The translations under genes were made by a program, and so were the position numbers. The notes below the pieces were generated by a model. It worked only from the letters and a program-made list of their open reading frames with translations. It did not search any database and was not told where the DNA came from. From Candidatus Altimarinota bacterium (GTDB lineage Bacteria; Patescibacteriota; Gracilibacteria; BD1-5; UBA6164), in the NCBI GenBank assembly GCA_028719245.1, contig JAQUKG010000005.1:1-35998 (forward strand): 35,998 nucleotides of DNA, read 5' to 3'. This document shows positions 9,164 to 17,978 of this stretch, piece by piece; the stretch's first letter is position 1, and each line of letters starts with the position of its first letter.

Positions 9164-9874
9164 ATGAAATATTTGTTGATTTTAGTTTTATTAATTCCTT
9201 TTAATTTTGTTTTTGCATCTAGTTGAGATGAGTTATTACCAGATTGTAATAGTGATTATTCATCAAAATATAAAGAATGTTTTCAAGCAAATGATCCAAA
9301 GGGCTGAAGCTGACCAAGAAGTATAGAAGAATTTGTTTGTATAAATTCAACTGACAAGTATGAAATACTACCACAAATTATTCTTGATGTAGAATTTAAA
9401 AAAATTGATAAAAAGGTTGAAAGTTATTTAGCACAGTTAGAAAATAATAAAGAAGAATTTTTTTGACCAAGTGCAAAAAGAAGTTTAGTTGAGTGAGTTA
9501 AAGAAGTTGATTCAAAATTTTCTATTTGAGATGATAATAGTTTTTGAAAAGAATATATGAATATTTGTTGAGATAAAATAGTCTCAGAAACAGTAAAATG
9601 TTTTTGAAGTATTCCAGATGATGAAATTCAACCATATTACAAAGATCAAACTTGTAAAAAATTAGTTTTAACAAAATTAGATGTATTTTCATCCGTTGCA
9701 TATAATATTTTAAAATTAAATAAAAATCAGGTAAAAAAAGATTTAGCTAAAAAAAACTCTAAGCAAAGAAGAACAAAATATGATAAATTATTAGATATAA
9801 TTATGATTAATATTTGATATGTAGAAAGAATACGGCAAAAATGGCCTTCAAAAACTAAAAATCCACATAAATAA
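9164..9874 (+). CDS. Cys-rich secreted protein, unknown function
   Basis: 236 residues, which I do not recognise. An N-terminal signal peptide MKYLLILVLLIPFNFVFASS is followed by an alpha-helical, mostly hydrophilic domain. Six cysteines follow in the mature part (in PDCNS, KECFQ, EFVCI, MNICG, VKCFG and QTCKK), enough for three disulfides, which suits an extracellular location. The C-terminus is strongly basic (KKNSKQRRTKYDK and RIRQKWPSKTKNPHK). It is packed between the YtxH-like gene and rsmA with gaps of two to three nt, so it is co-transcribed with them. No catalytic motif is visible. Confidence 0.75.
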
Positions 9875-9876
9875 AT

Positions 9877-10668
9877 ATGCAAAAAATAATTGAAAAATAT
9901 AATATTAAGGCAAAAAAGTCTTTAGGTCAAAATTTTTTATTAGATGAATATATTTTAAATTCAATTTGCGAAATTACAAATATTACTTGAGAAAATATAA
10001 TTGAGATTTGACCTTGATTTTGAGCTTTAACCTGAAAAATTTTAGAAAGAAAACCACAAAATCTAACTCTAATTGAGTTAGATAATTTTATGATTGAAAT
10101 AATCAATGATAGAATTAAAAACGATGATTTAGATGTTTGACAAACAAATTTAGAGATTATAAATAAAGATGTTTTAAAATTTGAAACTATTTTAAAAAAT
10201 TATAAATTAATAGCTAATATTCCATATTATATTACCTCACCAATTTTGTACAAATTTTTATACGAAGTTCAAAATAAACCAAATGAAATGATTATTTTAA
10301 TGCAAAAAGAAGTTTGAGAAAGAATTATTTCAAAAAAGTCATCCGTTCTATCCTTATTTATTCAAAAAAAATGTTTAGCTAGTGAAAAAGTATTTGTTCC
10401 AAAAAATTGTTTTTTCCCTCAACCAAAAATTGATTCTACAGTTTTATTTCTTCAAATTTTTGATAAATATGATTTTTTGGATGATAATTTATTCCTAACA
10501 TTTATAAAATCAAGTTTTTCAAATCCTAGAAAAAAAATGATAAATAATTTATCAAATGCTTGATACAATAAAGAAAAAATGTTTAAAAAACTTTTAGAAC
10601 TTTGATTTAATGAAAATACTAGAGCCGAAGAACTAAATATAGATAATTATATTTATTTAATTAGTTAA
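9877..10668 (+). CDS. rsmA: 16S rRNA dimethyladenosine transferase
   Basis: 263 residues, standard for RsmA/KsgA. N-terminal KKSLGQNFLLDE, the SAM-binding motif NIIEIGPGFGALTGKI, the acidic SAM ligand in LTLIELDNFM, and the catalytic motif NIPYYITSPI (family N-[IL]-P-[YF]). The C-terminal domain has VPKNCFFPQPKIDSTV and FSNPRKKMINNL. It dimethylates two adjacent adenines near the 3' end of 16S rRNA. Three glycines of the SAM loop, including both in GPGFG, are TGA codons. It is the last gene of the run that starts with hsp20; a weak hairpin follows. Confidence 0.97.
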
Positions 10669-10684
10669 AAACCAAATTAACTAA
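10661..10684 (+). terminator. weak hairpin after rsmA
   Basis: The arms TTAGTTAA (10661-10668) and TTAACTAA (10677-10684) overlap the rsmA stop. The following sequence is T-rich but not a clean run, so termination may be partial. Confidence 0.35.
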
Positions 10685-10751
10685 AATATTTTGTGTTTTA
10701 TTATTAATAACTATAATAAATAAAAATTAGTTTATTAAATTAAAAATTATT

Positions 10752-11177
10752 ATGAAAAAGAAAATTTTGTTTATTATTGTGATATTATCATCTGTATTTT
10801 TTATTTCCAATACATTTGCTGATTTATCTATTTTTAGTAATACTAATGATATAATTTATTGTCCAAATGATAGTGCTGGTAATTCTACATGTTCCTTAAC
10901 TGAATGAACTAATGTAGTAAAAAACTGAATTAATGATATAGAAAAAAATAAAAAAGCTTCTGTTTACATTCAAGATATTGTTAAATATTTATTAACATTT
11001 ATTACAATAATTGCTGTTATTTATATAGTTTATGCTTGATTTAAAATACTTACTTCAGCTTGAAAAGATGATGAAATTAAAAATTCAAAAAATATTATAA
11101 TATCAGTTGCATTTTGAATATTAATTATATGGCTTGCATATGCAATTGTTACTTGGATTTTATGAGTTATTACATAA
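10752..11177 (+). CDS. T4SS_pilin-type two-helix membrane protein
   Basis: 141 residues. A signal peptide covers about residues 1-23, then a short soluble stretch with two cysteines (YCPND, STCSL), then two hydrophobic helices: YLLTFITIIAVIYIVYAG and the C-terminal IIISVAFGILIIWLAYAIV. The order TM, AGFKILTSAG, polar KDDEIKNSKN, TM matches PF18895 (T4SS_pilin), small VirB2-like proteins frequent in candidate phyla bacteria. It stands just before the pilus operon but has its own TATAAT (10712-10717), and a separate promoter lies after it. Whether it forms a conjugation-type pilus or supports the type IV pilus is unknown; no VirB genes are seen. Confidence 0.75.
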
Positions 11178-11198
11178 TAATTAAATATGATTGTTTTT

Positions 11199-11227
11199 TT
11201 GCAAAAATTATAAATTTGTGTTAATAT
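11199..11227 (+). promoter_or_regulatory. promoter of the type IV pilus operon
   Basis: TTGCAA (11199-11204), a 17-nt spacer and TAATAT (11222-11227), ending 29 nt before the ATG of the PilN-like gene. Confidence 0.6.
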
Positions 11228-11256
11228 AAGCAAGTATTATTTTTTAATTAAAATTT

Positions 11257-11787
11257 ATGGTTACCACTAATGATTATAAAACTGACAAAAATGTAAATAG
11301 AGTTATGTATATTTCAATAATATTATTTGCTGTTGTATTATTTTCAACTATTTGATTATATTTTTATAATTCTAATTTAAAAATAGAAATAGAAAAAGTA
11401 AATAAAGATATTACTAAATTGGATGCAGATATTAAAGAAATAAATAATGATGAAAAAGTAAAACTTTATAAATTGATTACTTTAAATAAAACATATTTAG
11501 AAAAATACAATAATTTATCTAAAATCCCAGAATTTATAAATAATTTAAATAAATTATCAATTAAATACAATATATCATTTGAAAATTTTTCTTATTCTAA
11601 TTCCAAAATAACTACGAATGTTATAGCATTAGATGATTGAATTAATTTTTGATATGAAAAAACTAAAAAATTTATTTCAAGTTTTAGGGATAATTCAAGT
11701 AATGATATTTTTAATTTAAGTTTTGTTAACTATTTTGGAGGATGACAAGAACAAATTAAATTTAATGCCCAATTTGAAATTAAATAA
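11257..11787 (+). CDS. PilN-like pilus assembly protein
   Basis: 176 residues. A cytoplasmic N-terminus of about 16 residues, one membrane helix (MYISIILFAVVLFSTIGLYF), then a coiled coil of about 60 residues rich in Lys, Glu and Ile, then a small folded C-terminal domain (SIKYNISFENFSYS onward). This is the bitopic architecture of PilN and PilO, which form the alignment complex between the membrane platform and the outer parts. The next gene has the same layout, so the pair is probably PilN then PilO by order. The name rests on layout and position; sequence motifs are weak, and PilM is not beside it. Confidence 0.6.
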
Positions 11788-11805
11788 TCTTTAACCTAAA
11801 TTAAT

Positions 11806-12345
11806 ATGAATAATAAAACTCAATATTCTATAATAACATATTTATTAATTCTTTTAACCTTATTTATTTTATTTTTCTTCACGAAGGATTATTGCTATGA
11901 CTTAATTGATAATAATAATCAAAAACAATTACTAGAAGAAACTATAAAGAATAAAAATAAAGAATATAGTATAATATCAGAAATTAAATCAAAAATTGAC
12001 TCTTGAAATTTAAAAGATATAAATTTTGACAAATTTTTAATTAAATTTAATGAAAATGAATTAATAGATTATTTTTATTCTTATGTATCAAATAATAAAG
12101 ATTGAGTAAGTATAGATTCAATTTCACTTTGAGAATGAAAATTAAATGAATTTTGATTTAAACAAGGTGATATTAAATTGGTTGCTACATTTACTAATGA
12201 ACAAAATATGATAGATATGATAAATTTTTTACTTAGAAGTGAAAAATACAATTTATATATTCATGATTTTACATATCCTTTTTGAATTAGTTCAGATAAA
12301 CCATTACAAGTTTCAATTCCTATAAAGATTTTATATAAAAACTAA
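11806..12345 (+). CDS. PilO-like pilus assembly protein
   Basis: 179 residues. A short cytoplasmic N-terminus, a membrane helix (YLLILLTLFILFFFTK), a coiled coil (NNNQKQLLEETIKNKNKEY) and a C-terminal ferredoxin-like region (VSIDSISLGEGKLN, IKLVATFTNEQNMIDMINFL and PLQVSIPIKILYK). The pattern 'ATF-NEQ-M-D--NFL' resembles the beta-alpha-beta of PilO, in which a strand precedes a helix. It sits 18 nt after the PilN-like gene and 8 nt before pilC. Its likely role is scaffolding of the pilus machine through a heterodimer with its neighbour. The identification is from architecture and order. Confidence 0.65.
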
Positions 12346-12353
12346 TAAAAAAT

Positions 12354-13463
12354 ATGGATAATTCTTCAAATAAAAATTCAACTGATATAATAAAAAAAGA
12401 ATTTTATATATTCAAAAAAATAAGTTTAATTGATAAATTTAATTTTTATGAATATTTATCAATTATGTTAGATTGATGAGTTACAATCACTTCATCTCTT
12501 GAATCCGTTTGAAAAAAAATTAAAAATTTATATTTTAAAGAGAAAATTGGAGAACTTTTAATTTTTATTTCATCTTGAGATAGTTTAAATAAAGCTATGA
12601 AAAAATTACCAGATGTTTTTAATCAATCTGAATATTCTTTGATTGAAGCTTGAGAAAAATCTTGAACTTTAGTAAACACTTTATCATCTTTAGCTTTAGA
12701 ATTTAAAAAACTTTTTGAACTTAAACAAACAATTAAATCTTCACTAACTTATCCAACAATTATATTGATATTTTTAGTAGTTGCTGTTTTAGTTGTAATG
12801 ACTTATGTAATTCCTTCAATTATTCCATTACTTGATGAATCATGAGTTGAAAAGCCATTTGCAACTATTGCTTTAATAGCAACAAGTAATTTTATAAGTA
12901 ATAATTTATTTTCTATAATATTTTTTATAGTTTTAATTTTTGTTTTATTTTATTTTTTTAAATCTTCTGATGGTTGAAAAAAAATAATTGATAATTTATT
13001 ATTAAAACTTCCATTAATTTGAAATATTTACAAAAATTATATAATTGCCTCTAGTGCTTCAATTCTTTGAATTCTTATGAATGCTTGAATTCCAGTAGTT
13101 AAATCTTTAATACTTGTTTGAAAATCAACTAATAATGTAATTTATGAAGATTTATTTAATGATATATCTATGAAAGTTTGAAATTGAAGAAAAATGGTTG
13201 AATCTATAATAGAAGTTGATTGAATTAATGAGTATTTTCCATCTGATTTTCTACAACTTCTTTCCGTTTGAGAAAAAACAGCTTCAATTGATAATGTATG
13301 CAAAAAAATAAATGAACAATATACAAGAGAAGTAAATTATTCTTTATGAAATTTAACAAAATTAATAGAACCTTTAGCTATTTTTATAGCATGACTTTTT
13401 GTTTTATGGTTTGCATTTGCAATATTTTGAGCTATATTAAAATTGACTCAAACGGTGGGGTAA
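12354..13463 (+). CDS. pilC: PilC-type type IV pilus platform protein
   Basis: 369 residues with two T2SSF domains. The first begins FYEYLSIMLDGGVTITSSLE (about residues 30-50) and the second IIASSASILGILMNAGIPVV. Hydrophobic helices lie at about 130-155, 185-205 and 337-362; the last reads LIEPLAIFIAGLFVLWFAF, the conserved C-terminal signature. It is the polytopic platform for PilB-driven pilin polymerisation. Placed directly downstream of the PilN/PilO-like genes and upstream of four pilins, it is the core of this operon. PilB, PilT, PilM and PilD are absent from the window and must be elsewhere. Confidence 0.94.
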
Positions 13464-13485
13464 TTTAATTTTATTGTTATAAAAG

Positions 13486-14037
13486 ATGAAACATAAAACT
13501 CAAAAATGATTTACATTAGTAGAACTTTTAATATCCATGACTATATTTTTTATCTTCGTAGTTATGACTTATGTTAATTATTCTTATTATCAAAATATTT
13601 CAAAGGTCAAATTATCATTAAAACAAATTTCTCAAACAATTAATGATGCTAGAAATTTAGCAATTTCTTGATATAATAAAGATTGAATAAACCAATCAAT
13701 TTGAGTTTATTTTGATTTAGAAAATGATAAAAATAATATTTCATTATATGCGATTAATTATAATTCTTGAATTATTTTAAATAATAATTCTTTTTATAAA
13801 AAAATAAGTTTACAACCTTGAATTTGAATTGATAATATTTCTTGAAAAAACAAAATTTTAATTTATTTTTCATCAATTTATGCAAAACCAGAAATATATT
13901 ATTATGATAATTCCTGAGTAGCAAATATTTTTTCTTGAGATTATCTAGATTTTGATATTTCTTTTAAGTGAGCTTTAACTTTTCCATTAAATAGAAAATT
14001 AAAATATTTTAAAAATACAAATGTTGTAGATTATTAA
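13486..14037 (+). CDS. minor pilin, GspH/PilE-like
   Basis: 183 residues. Leader MKHKTQKG, cleavage site Gly8/Phe9 (KGFTLVELLISM), Glu13 at +5. The cleavage-site glycine is a TGA codon. The helix is followed by QTINDARNLAISGYN, the GspH/FimT-like segment where early pseudopilins carry 'DARNLA', then beta strands with SIGVYFDLENDKNNISLYA and a final FKGALTFPLNRKLKYF. It is the first of four consecutive pilin-like genes, probably the tip or priming complex of the pilus. The subunit class (GspH-like) is from the DARNLA segment and is moderately supported. Confidence 0.85.
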
Positions 14038-14051
14038 TAATTTTTTTAAAA

Positions 14052-14654
14052 ATGATAAATAATAAATGATTTTCTATAATTGAAATTCTAATTTGAATAA
14101 TGATTTTTACATTATGAATTACTTGAGTTTATGTTTTAATGGTCTCAACAATTAATTTAAATGAATACTCAAAAAATTCTATAATTGCAACAAATTTAGC
14201 TAGATGATCAATAGAAGATATTAGAAATTTAAGAGATAATAATTATAAAAATTTATATAAACGGGATAAACTTCCTTGAAACGATACTAATCTAGTATTT
14301 TCAACTTGAGTTTATTACAAAGTAGAAAATGATTACTCACCTTTTACAAGTGAAACTGTTAAATTAGAAGTTATATTAGACTTCGCTGAATGAAAAGAGT
14401 TTTTAGCTAATAAAATGAATAATTATATATTATGTTTAGATAATGAAAATAAATATACTTATGATTGTTCCTGACAAAATAAAAAAACTTATTTTTATAA
14501 ATATATGAAATTTGATGATGTTATTTATAACTCTGGATGAGTAAATAAAATTATTTCTGGTAGTTTAAAATTAACTTCAAAAGTTATTTGGTATAATAAA
14601 TGATATCATCAAATTGAATTAAAAACTATTTTAACAGATTATTTAAGACAATAA
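14052..14654 (+). CDS. minor pilin, PilV/GspI-like
   Basis: 200 residues. Very short leader MINNKG, cleavage site Gly6/Phe7 (GFSIIEILIGIMIF), Glu11 at +5, the site glycine being TGA. The helix has GIMIFTLGITGVYVLMVST, then NLARGSIEDIRNLRDNNYK: the 'A-G--E---NLRD' pattern is characteristic of PilV/GspI pseudopilins. A single cysteine pair (LCLDNENKYTYDCS) may form a disulfide in the globular head. The gene order H-I-J-K seen in type II secretion and minor pilin clusters would make this the I-like subunit. Confidence 0.85.
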
Positions 14655-14657
14655 AAT

Positions 14658-15263
14658 ATGAAAGCTGAAAATATTAAATGATTTACTCTTATAGAAATAA
14701 TAGTATCAATTGCTGTTTTGTCTATGATTATGATATCAGTTTTTACTATATTTAGTTTATCTGCTGATTTGAATAATAAAACAGATATTTCAAGAGCATT
14801 ACAAGAAAATATAAAAAATCTTGAGCAAATAATAATTGATGATATAAAAATAAATAATATTTCTTGAGTAAATAGTGATATTGTTATATCTAATTGTCAA
14901 ATTTCTTTAACTTCAAAATATAGTTCTTGAACAAAATTATGTGTGTGAACAAATAGTTATTATTTAGCTAGACAAGAAGCTTGAACATGGATAAGAATTT
15001 GAAATTATAATGAATGTGAATTATGAATAAATAGTTGTTATTTAGTAAAACATGATGAAAATTGAAATATAACTCAATTATCAAACAGTTGGCTAGAATT
15101 TAGAAAATTATATTTTTATGTTACAAATGATAAAATAAAAAAAGTTAGTATTAATTTTGAGGTTCAACCTTCAATTCATAAGTGAATTAAACCAGAATTA
15201 GTTAAAAATAATAAAATAAATTTTGAAACAACTATATCAGAAAGATTATATAATAATAATTAA
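14658..15263 (+). CDS. minor pilin, PilW/GspJ-like
   Basis: 201 residues. Leader MKAENIKG, cleavage site Gly8/Phe9 (KGFTLIEIIVSIAVLS), Glu13 at +5. The helix MIMISVFTIFSLSADLNNK is followed by NIKNLEQIIIDDIKIN, matching the GspJ/PilW pattern of a long amphipathic extension. Four cysteines sit in the globular part (SNCQI, KLCVG, NECEL and NSCYL), probably two disulfides. It starts four nt after the preceding stop, so translation is tightly linked. By position it is the J-like subunit of the tip complex. Confidence 0.82.
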
Positions 15264-15267
15264 TATT

Positions 15268-16065
15268 ATGAAAAAAGATATAAATAATTCTTGATTTTCA
15301 ATTATACTAGCTATAACAATGACTTGATTTATGATAGTTTTAACGGCTTGAATTTTTCTTTTAGTATTATCTGAAAATAAAGATACTAAATCTATAGAAA
15401 ATTATTTCAAAAGTTCACAATGAGCTGAATGAAGTTTAGAGTTAGCAATGTTAAAAGCAAAACAGTATAATTATTCTTATGATGAGAAATTGATTTCATC
15501 TAATTCCCTTTCAAAAATTCTTTGTAAGGATATTACAAATTGTTATGAAAATAAAGATGAGTTAATTACTTATAATTTATCTTCTATTTCATCACAAATA
15601 GTAGATAAAAAAATAGAATTATGAAATTTTGATATTATTCCATTATTTTCTTATGATCAAAATTGAGTTTATAAAAAAGTAAAAAATATAACTATTACAT
15701 GACTAAATAATAATATAATTTGGAATATAGTATGAAAAGACTCTTGAATAAGTTGAATATGAGATTTTATAAATACAACAGAGTGAAATTATAAAACTAT
15801 TTCTTGATTAGATATTTCTTATAATAAAAAAACTATTTGAGAATTTTTAAATTTTTCTGATTATAATTATTTAATATTACATAATTTATCTAATGGAGAA
15901 ATTACATATACTTTAAAATCATTAAATAGTTGAGAATTTCTAACAAAAGACACTTCTCAAATTATTGCAACTTGAGAAGTGTGAGGATTTAAACAAAATT
16001 TAATTGTAAATATTAATAGTTCTAAATACTTAAATTTACTAAAATATTCAATATTTTCAAATTAA
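15268..16065 (+). CDS. minor pilin lacking Glu5, PilX/GspK-like
   Basis: 265 residues. Leader MKKDINNSG, then F10 at +1: GFSIILAITMTGFMIVLTAG. Position +5 is Leu, not Glu. Loss of Glu5 is the mark of GspK and of PilX-N proteins, which cap the tip because they need not pair with the N-terminal amine of a preceding subunit. The rest is a large head with repeated short beta strands: GEGSLELAMLKAKQYNYSYD near the start and KNITITGLNNNIIWNIVGKD later. It is the last gene of the pilus operon, as GspK/PilX often is. Confidence 0.8.
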
Positions 16066-16161
16066 TAAGAATGGCTTAAATCGGCTTTTATTTTTTTATT
16101 TTGCTTTATATAAGATAAAAGTTAAAAAAGGTAAAAAGTAAATGGTAAAAAGTAAATAATT
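16066..16161. other. intergenic segment with a 14-nt tandem repeat
   Basis: Two perfect copies of GGTAAAAAGTAAAT lie at 16130-16143 and 16144-16157, just before the rpsF promoter. No clear terminator hairpin is seen after the pilus operon, only T-runs at 16087-16100. Confidence 0.5.
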
Positions 16162-16189
16162 TTGACAAAAAAATATATTTATATAAAAT
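16162..16189 (+). promoter_or_regulatory. promoter of rpsF-ssb-rpsR
   Basis: TTGACA (16162-16167), a 16-nt spacer and TAAAAT (16184-16189). This is the best -35 match in the window, as expected for ribosomal protein genes. It implies a leader of about 73 nt. Confidence 0.7.
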
Positions 16190-16218
16190 ACTCAAGCTTT
16201 AAAAAAAGCATTTTATTT

Positions 16219-16252
16219 TATATCCTTCTTTGATATAAAAATCAAAGATATA
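16219..16252 (+). promoter_or_regulatory. candidate S6:S18 autoregulatory leader hairpin
   Basis: Lower stem TATAT (16219-16223) with ATATA (16248-16252), upper stem CTTTGAT (16228-16234) with ATCAAAG (16241-16247), loop ATAAAA and a one-sided bulge CCTT (16224-16227). The known S6:S18 leader motif also carries a C-rich bulge in a hairpin ahead of rpsF. The match is by architecture only; the usual CCG is not present. Confidence 0.4.
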
Positions 16253-16258
16253 ACCCAT

Positions 16259-16262
16259 AGGA
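16259..16262 (+). promoter_or_regulatory. Shine-Dalgarno-like AGGA before rpsF
   Basis: AGGA lies six nt before the ATG at 16269. It is one of very few plausible Shine-Dalgarno sequences in the window and supports this start. Confidence 0.5.
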
Positions 16263-16268
16263 AAAATT

Positions 16269-16556
16269 ATGGCAAAATACGAATTAATGCTAATATTAAA
16301 CCCTAGCATTTCTGAAGAAGAAAGAAATAATTCTTTAAATAATTTAAAGAAATCATTTGAAGAAGCTTCAGTAAAAATTGAAAAAGAAGATATTTGGTGA
16401 GACAAGAAAATGGCTTACAAAATTAATTCTTCTGATAAAGGATTTTATGTTTTATTTAACTTAGAACTAGATTGAAAAGTTATTATTAATTTAACAAAAC
16501 TTATGAATTTAGATTTAAATATATGGAGACATATGTTTGTAAAAATAGATGTTTAA
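16269..16556 (+). CDS. rpsF: 30S ribosomal protein bS6
   Basis: 95 residues. KYELMLILNPSISEEERNN opens the typical S6 beta strand and helix, followed by IWGDKKMAYKINSSDKGFYV (family W-G-x-R/K-x-L-A-Y-x-I) and a C-terminal strand with LNIWRHMFVKID. It binds 16S rRNA as a heterodimer with bS18, whose gene lies two genes downstream in the standard rpsF-ssb-rpsR order. The W-G glycine is TGA. It lacks the acidic C-terminal tail of E. coli S6. Confidence 0.95.
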
Positions 16557-16573
16557 TTTTTAATTTTAAATAG

Positions 16574-16975
16574 ATGAGAACTGTTAACAAAGTTATATTA
16601 ATTGGTAATATTACCAGAGATCCTTTAATAAAAGATATTGATAATAATAAAAAAGTGGCTTTATTTTCATTAGCTACAAATAGGTATTATAAAACAGCTG
16701 AATGAGAAAATAAATCTGAAAGTGAATTTCATAATTGTGTAGCTTGGGGAAATTTAGCTGATAGAGTTGAAAAATTTTTAACTAAATGAAAATTGGTATA
16801 TGTTGAATGAAGATTGAGAACTAGAATAATTGATAAGGAAGATTGAACAAAATCATATAAAACAGAGGTCGTAATTTCAAATTTGATATTTTTAAATAAA
16901 AAATCTGATTTTGATTCAATTGAACCAATTGACGATATAATAGATGATGTTATTGAAATAGATGATAAATTTTAA
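16574..16975 (+). CDS. ssb: single-stranded DNA-binding protein
   Basis: 133 residues, a single OB fold at about 1-108: NKVILIGNITRDPLIKDIDN, ALFSLATNR, ESEFHNCVAWGNLADRVEKF, GKLVYVEGRLRTR and KTEVVISNLIFL. The remaining tail of about 25 residues is acidic (EPIDDIIDDVIEIDDKF) and ends DDKF, close to the DDDIPF tail that recruits repair and replication partners. Sited between rpsF and rpsR in the classic order. It binds single-stranded DNA as a tetramer and would also act in DNA uptake together with ComEC. Confidence 0.96.
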
Positions 16976-17005
16976 TAAAACTTTTAATAATTAATTTAAT
17001 TTAAA

Positions 17006-17224
17006 ATGACTAATACAAAATGTCCTTTAGAAGGTGTAGTAATTGACTATAAAAATATAGAACTTCTAAAAAAATATATAACTAAATTTGGGAAAATAAC
17101 TCCTAGATATTACACTTGAGTATCTTTAAAAAGTCAAAAGAAACTAGCAACTGCAATTAAAAGAGCTAGAATGATGGCTTTACTTCCATTTGTTAATAAA
17201 TTTGACCCAAACTTTAATAGTTAA
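17006..17224 (+). CDS. rpsR: 30S ribosomal protein bS18
   Basis: 72 residues. The core DYKNIELLKKYITKFGKI is followed by TPRYYTGVSLKSQKKLATAI and KRARMMALLPFV, the highly conserved end of S18. The usual RRLTGL is RYYTGVS here, with the glycine from TGA. The N-terminal Cys (TKCPL) is isolated, so no zinc site. It pairs with bS6 on the small subunit platform. Last gene of the unit, followed by a strong terminator. Confidence 0.94.
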
Positions 17225-17229
17225 AACTA

Positions 17230-17258
17230 AAATCTCTTGAATTTTCAAGAGATTTTTT
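17230..17258 (+). terminator. terminator after rpsR
   Basis: The stem is AAATCTCTTGA (17230-17240) with TCAAGAGATTT (17245-17255), loop ATTT, followed by more T. It ends the rpsF-ssb-rpsR unit. Confidence 0.9.
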
Positions 17259-17270
17259 AATGCTTTATTT

Positions 17271-17299
17271 TTGCAAAATAAAAAAACATATGTTAAAAT
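17271..17299 (+). promoter_or_regulatory. promoter of the gene at 17331
   Basis: TTGCAA (17271-17276), a 17-nt spacer and TAAAAT (17294-17299), 31 nt before the ATG. Confidence 0.6.
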
Positions 17300-17330
17300 A
17301 ACCTAGAATTTATTTTTTAATTATAAATAT

Positions 17331-17969
17331 ATGACAAGTATAGAAAAACCACCTAAAACATTAGATAATTGACCTGATAATGGTGAATGATGACAAAAAA
17401 AACAAGAACTAGCTCTTGCTGATGTTAAAAATTTTAAAGACTATTGATTAGGAATTAATTCTGATATTGACAAAAATTGAGTAAATCTTAATATTGGAAA
17501 AATAGCTAATTGAGTTGAAGCAGATTTAAAAGCACAATTAAATTGAGTAAATGATCCTGAAACTAGAGAACAACTTGAAAAAACTATTGCTTCTATTTCT
17601 CAATGATTTAGACAAATAAATCCAAATTTACAGTTAAATAATAATGAAATGCTACTTCTTGCTAATCAATATAGAGGTGTTATGGAAGCAATAGCAACAG
17701 AGATAGCAGAAAATAAACAATGAGAAAATGCTGCTGATAAAAATCAAGCTAATAAAAAAACAGAGTTAGCCCATAAAAGTACTCAAGAATTTTGTGATTC
17801 TTTACTTGAAAGTTTAAAAGCTATTGCTGAAAAATGAAAAAAAGGTGTCTCTATGGCTGAAAATACAGAACATGCCCCTGAATTGAATAAAGCAGAAGTT
17901 GCTTTAGAAGGAATGCCCCCACCATCTCAAAATCCAAAAGAAAATCAAAGTCCTACAGCTACAGCTTAG
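17331..17969 (+). CDS. acidic helical hypothetical protein
   Basis: 212 residues, which I do not recognise. No signal peptide or membrane helix. The N-terminus is Gly/Pro/Asn-rich and probably flexible, followed by helical stretches rich in Glu, Ala, Asn and Gln (LKAQLNGVNDPETREQLEKT, LLLANQYRGVMEAIATEIAE). The last 30 residues are Pro/Gln-rich (MPPPSQNPKENQSPTATA). The composition suggests a cytoplasmic, partly disordered protein; it holds one Cys. Its 3' end overlaps the comEC stop by 11 nt and carries a terminator within the coding sequence. It has its own promoter. Confidence 0.8.
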
Positions 17970-17978
17970 GACTTTTTT
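17947..17978. terminator. terminator inside two converging coding ends
   Basis: The arms AAAGTCCTA (17947-17955) and TAGGACTTT (17967-17975) enclose an 11-nt loop. A T-run follows on the plus strand to 17978; on the minus strand only AAAG/CTTT flanks give a short T-run. It contains the TAG of the plus gene and the TAG of comEC. Confidence 0.75.

Noticed and set aside
11419-12006. Two separate small genes with ATG starts
   Set aside because: The first is an internal fragment of the PilN-like gene and the second is the N-terminal part of the PilO-like gene; both extend through TGA.
16066-16110. Terminator of the pilus operon
   Set aside because: GGCTT occurs twice in direct orientation, not inverted, so no stem forms; only T-runs are present.
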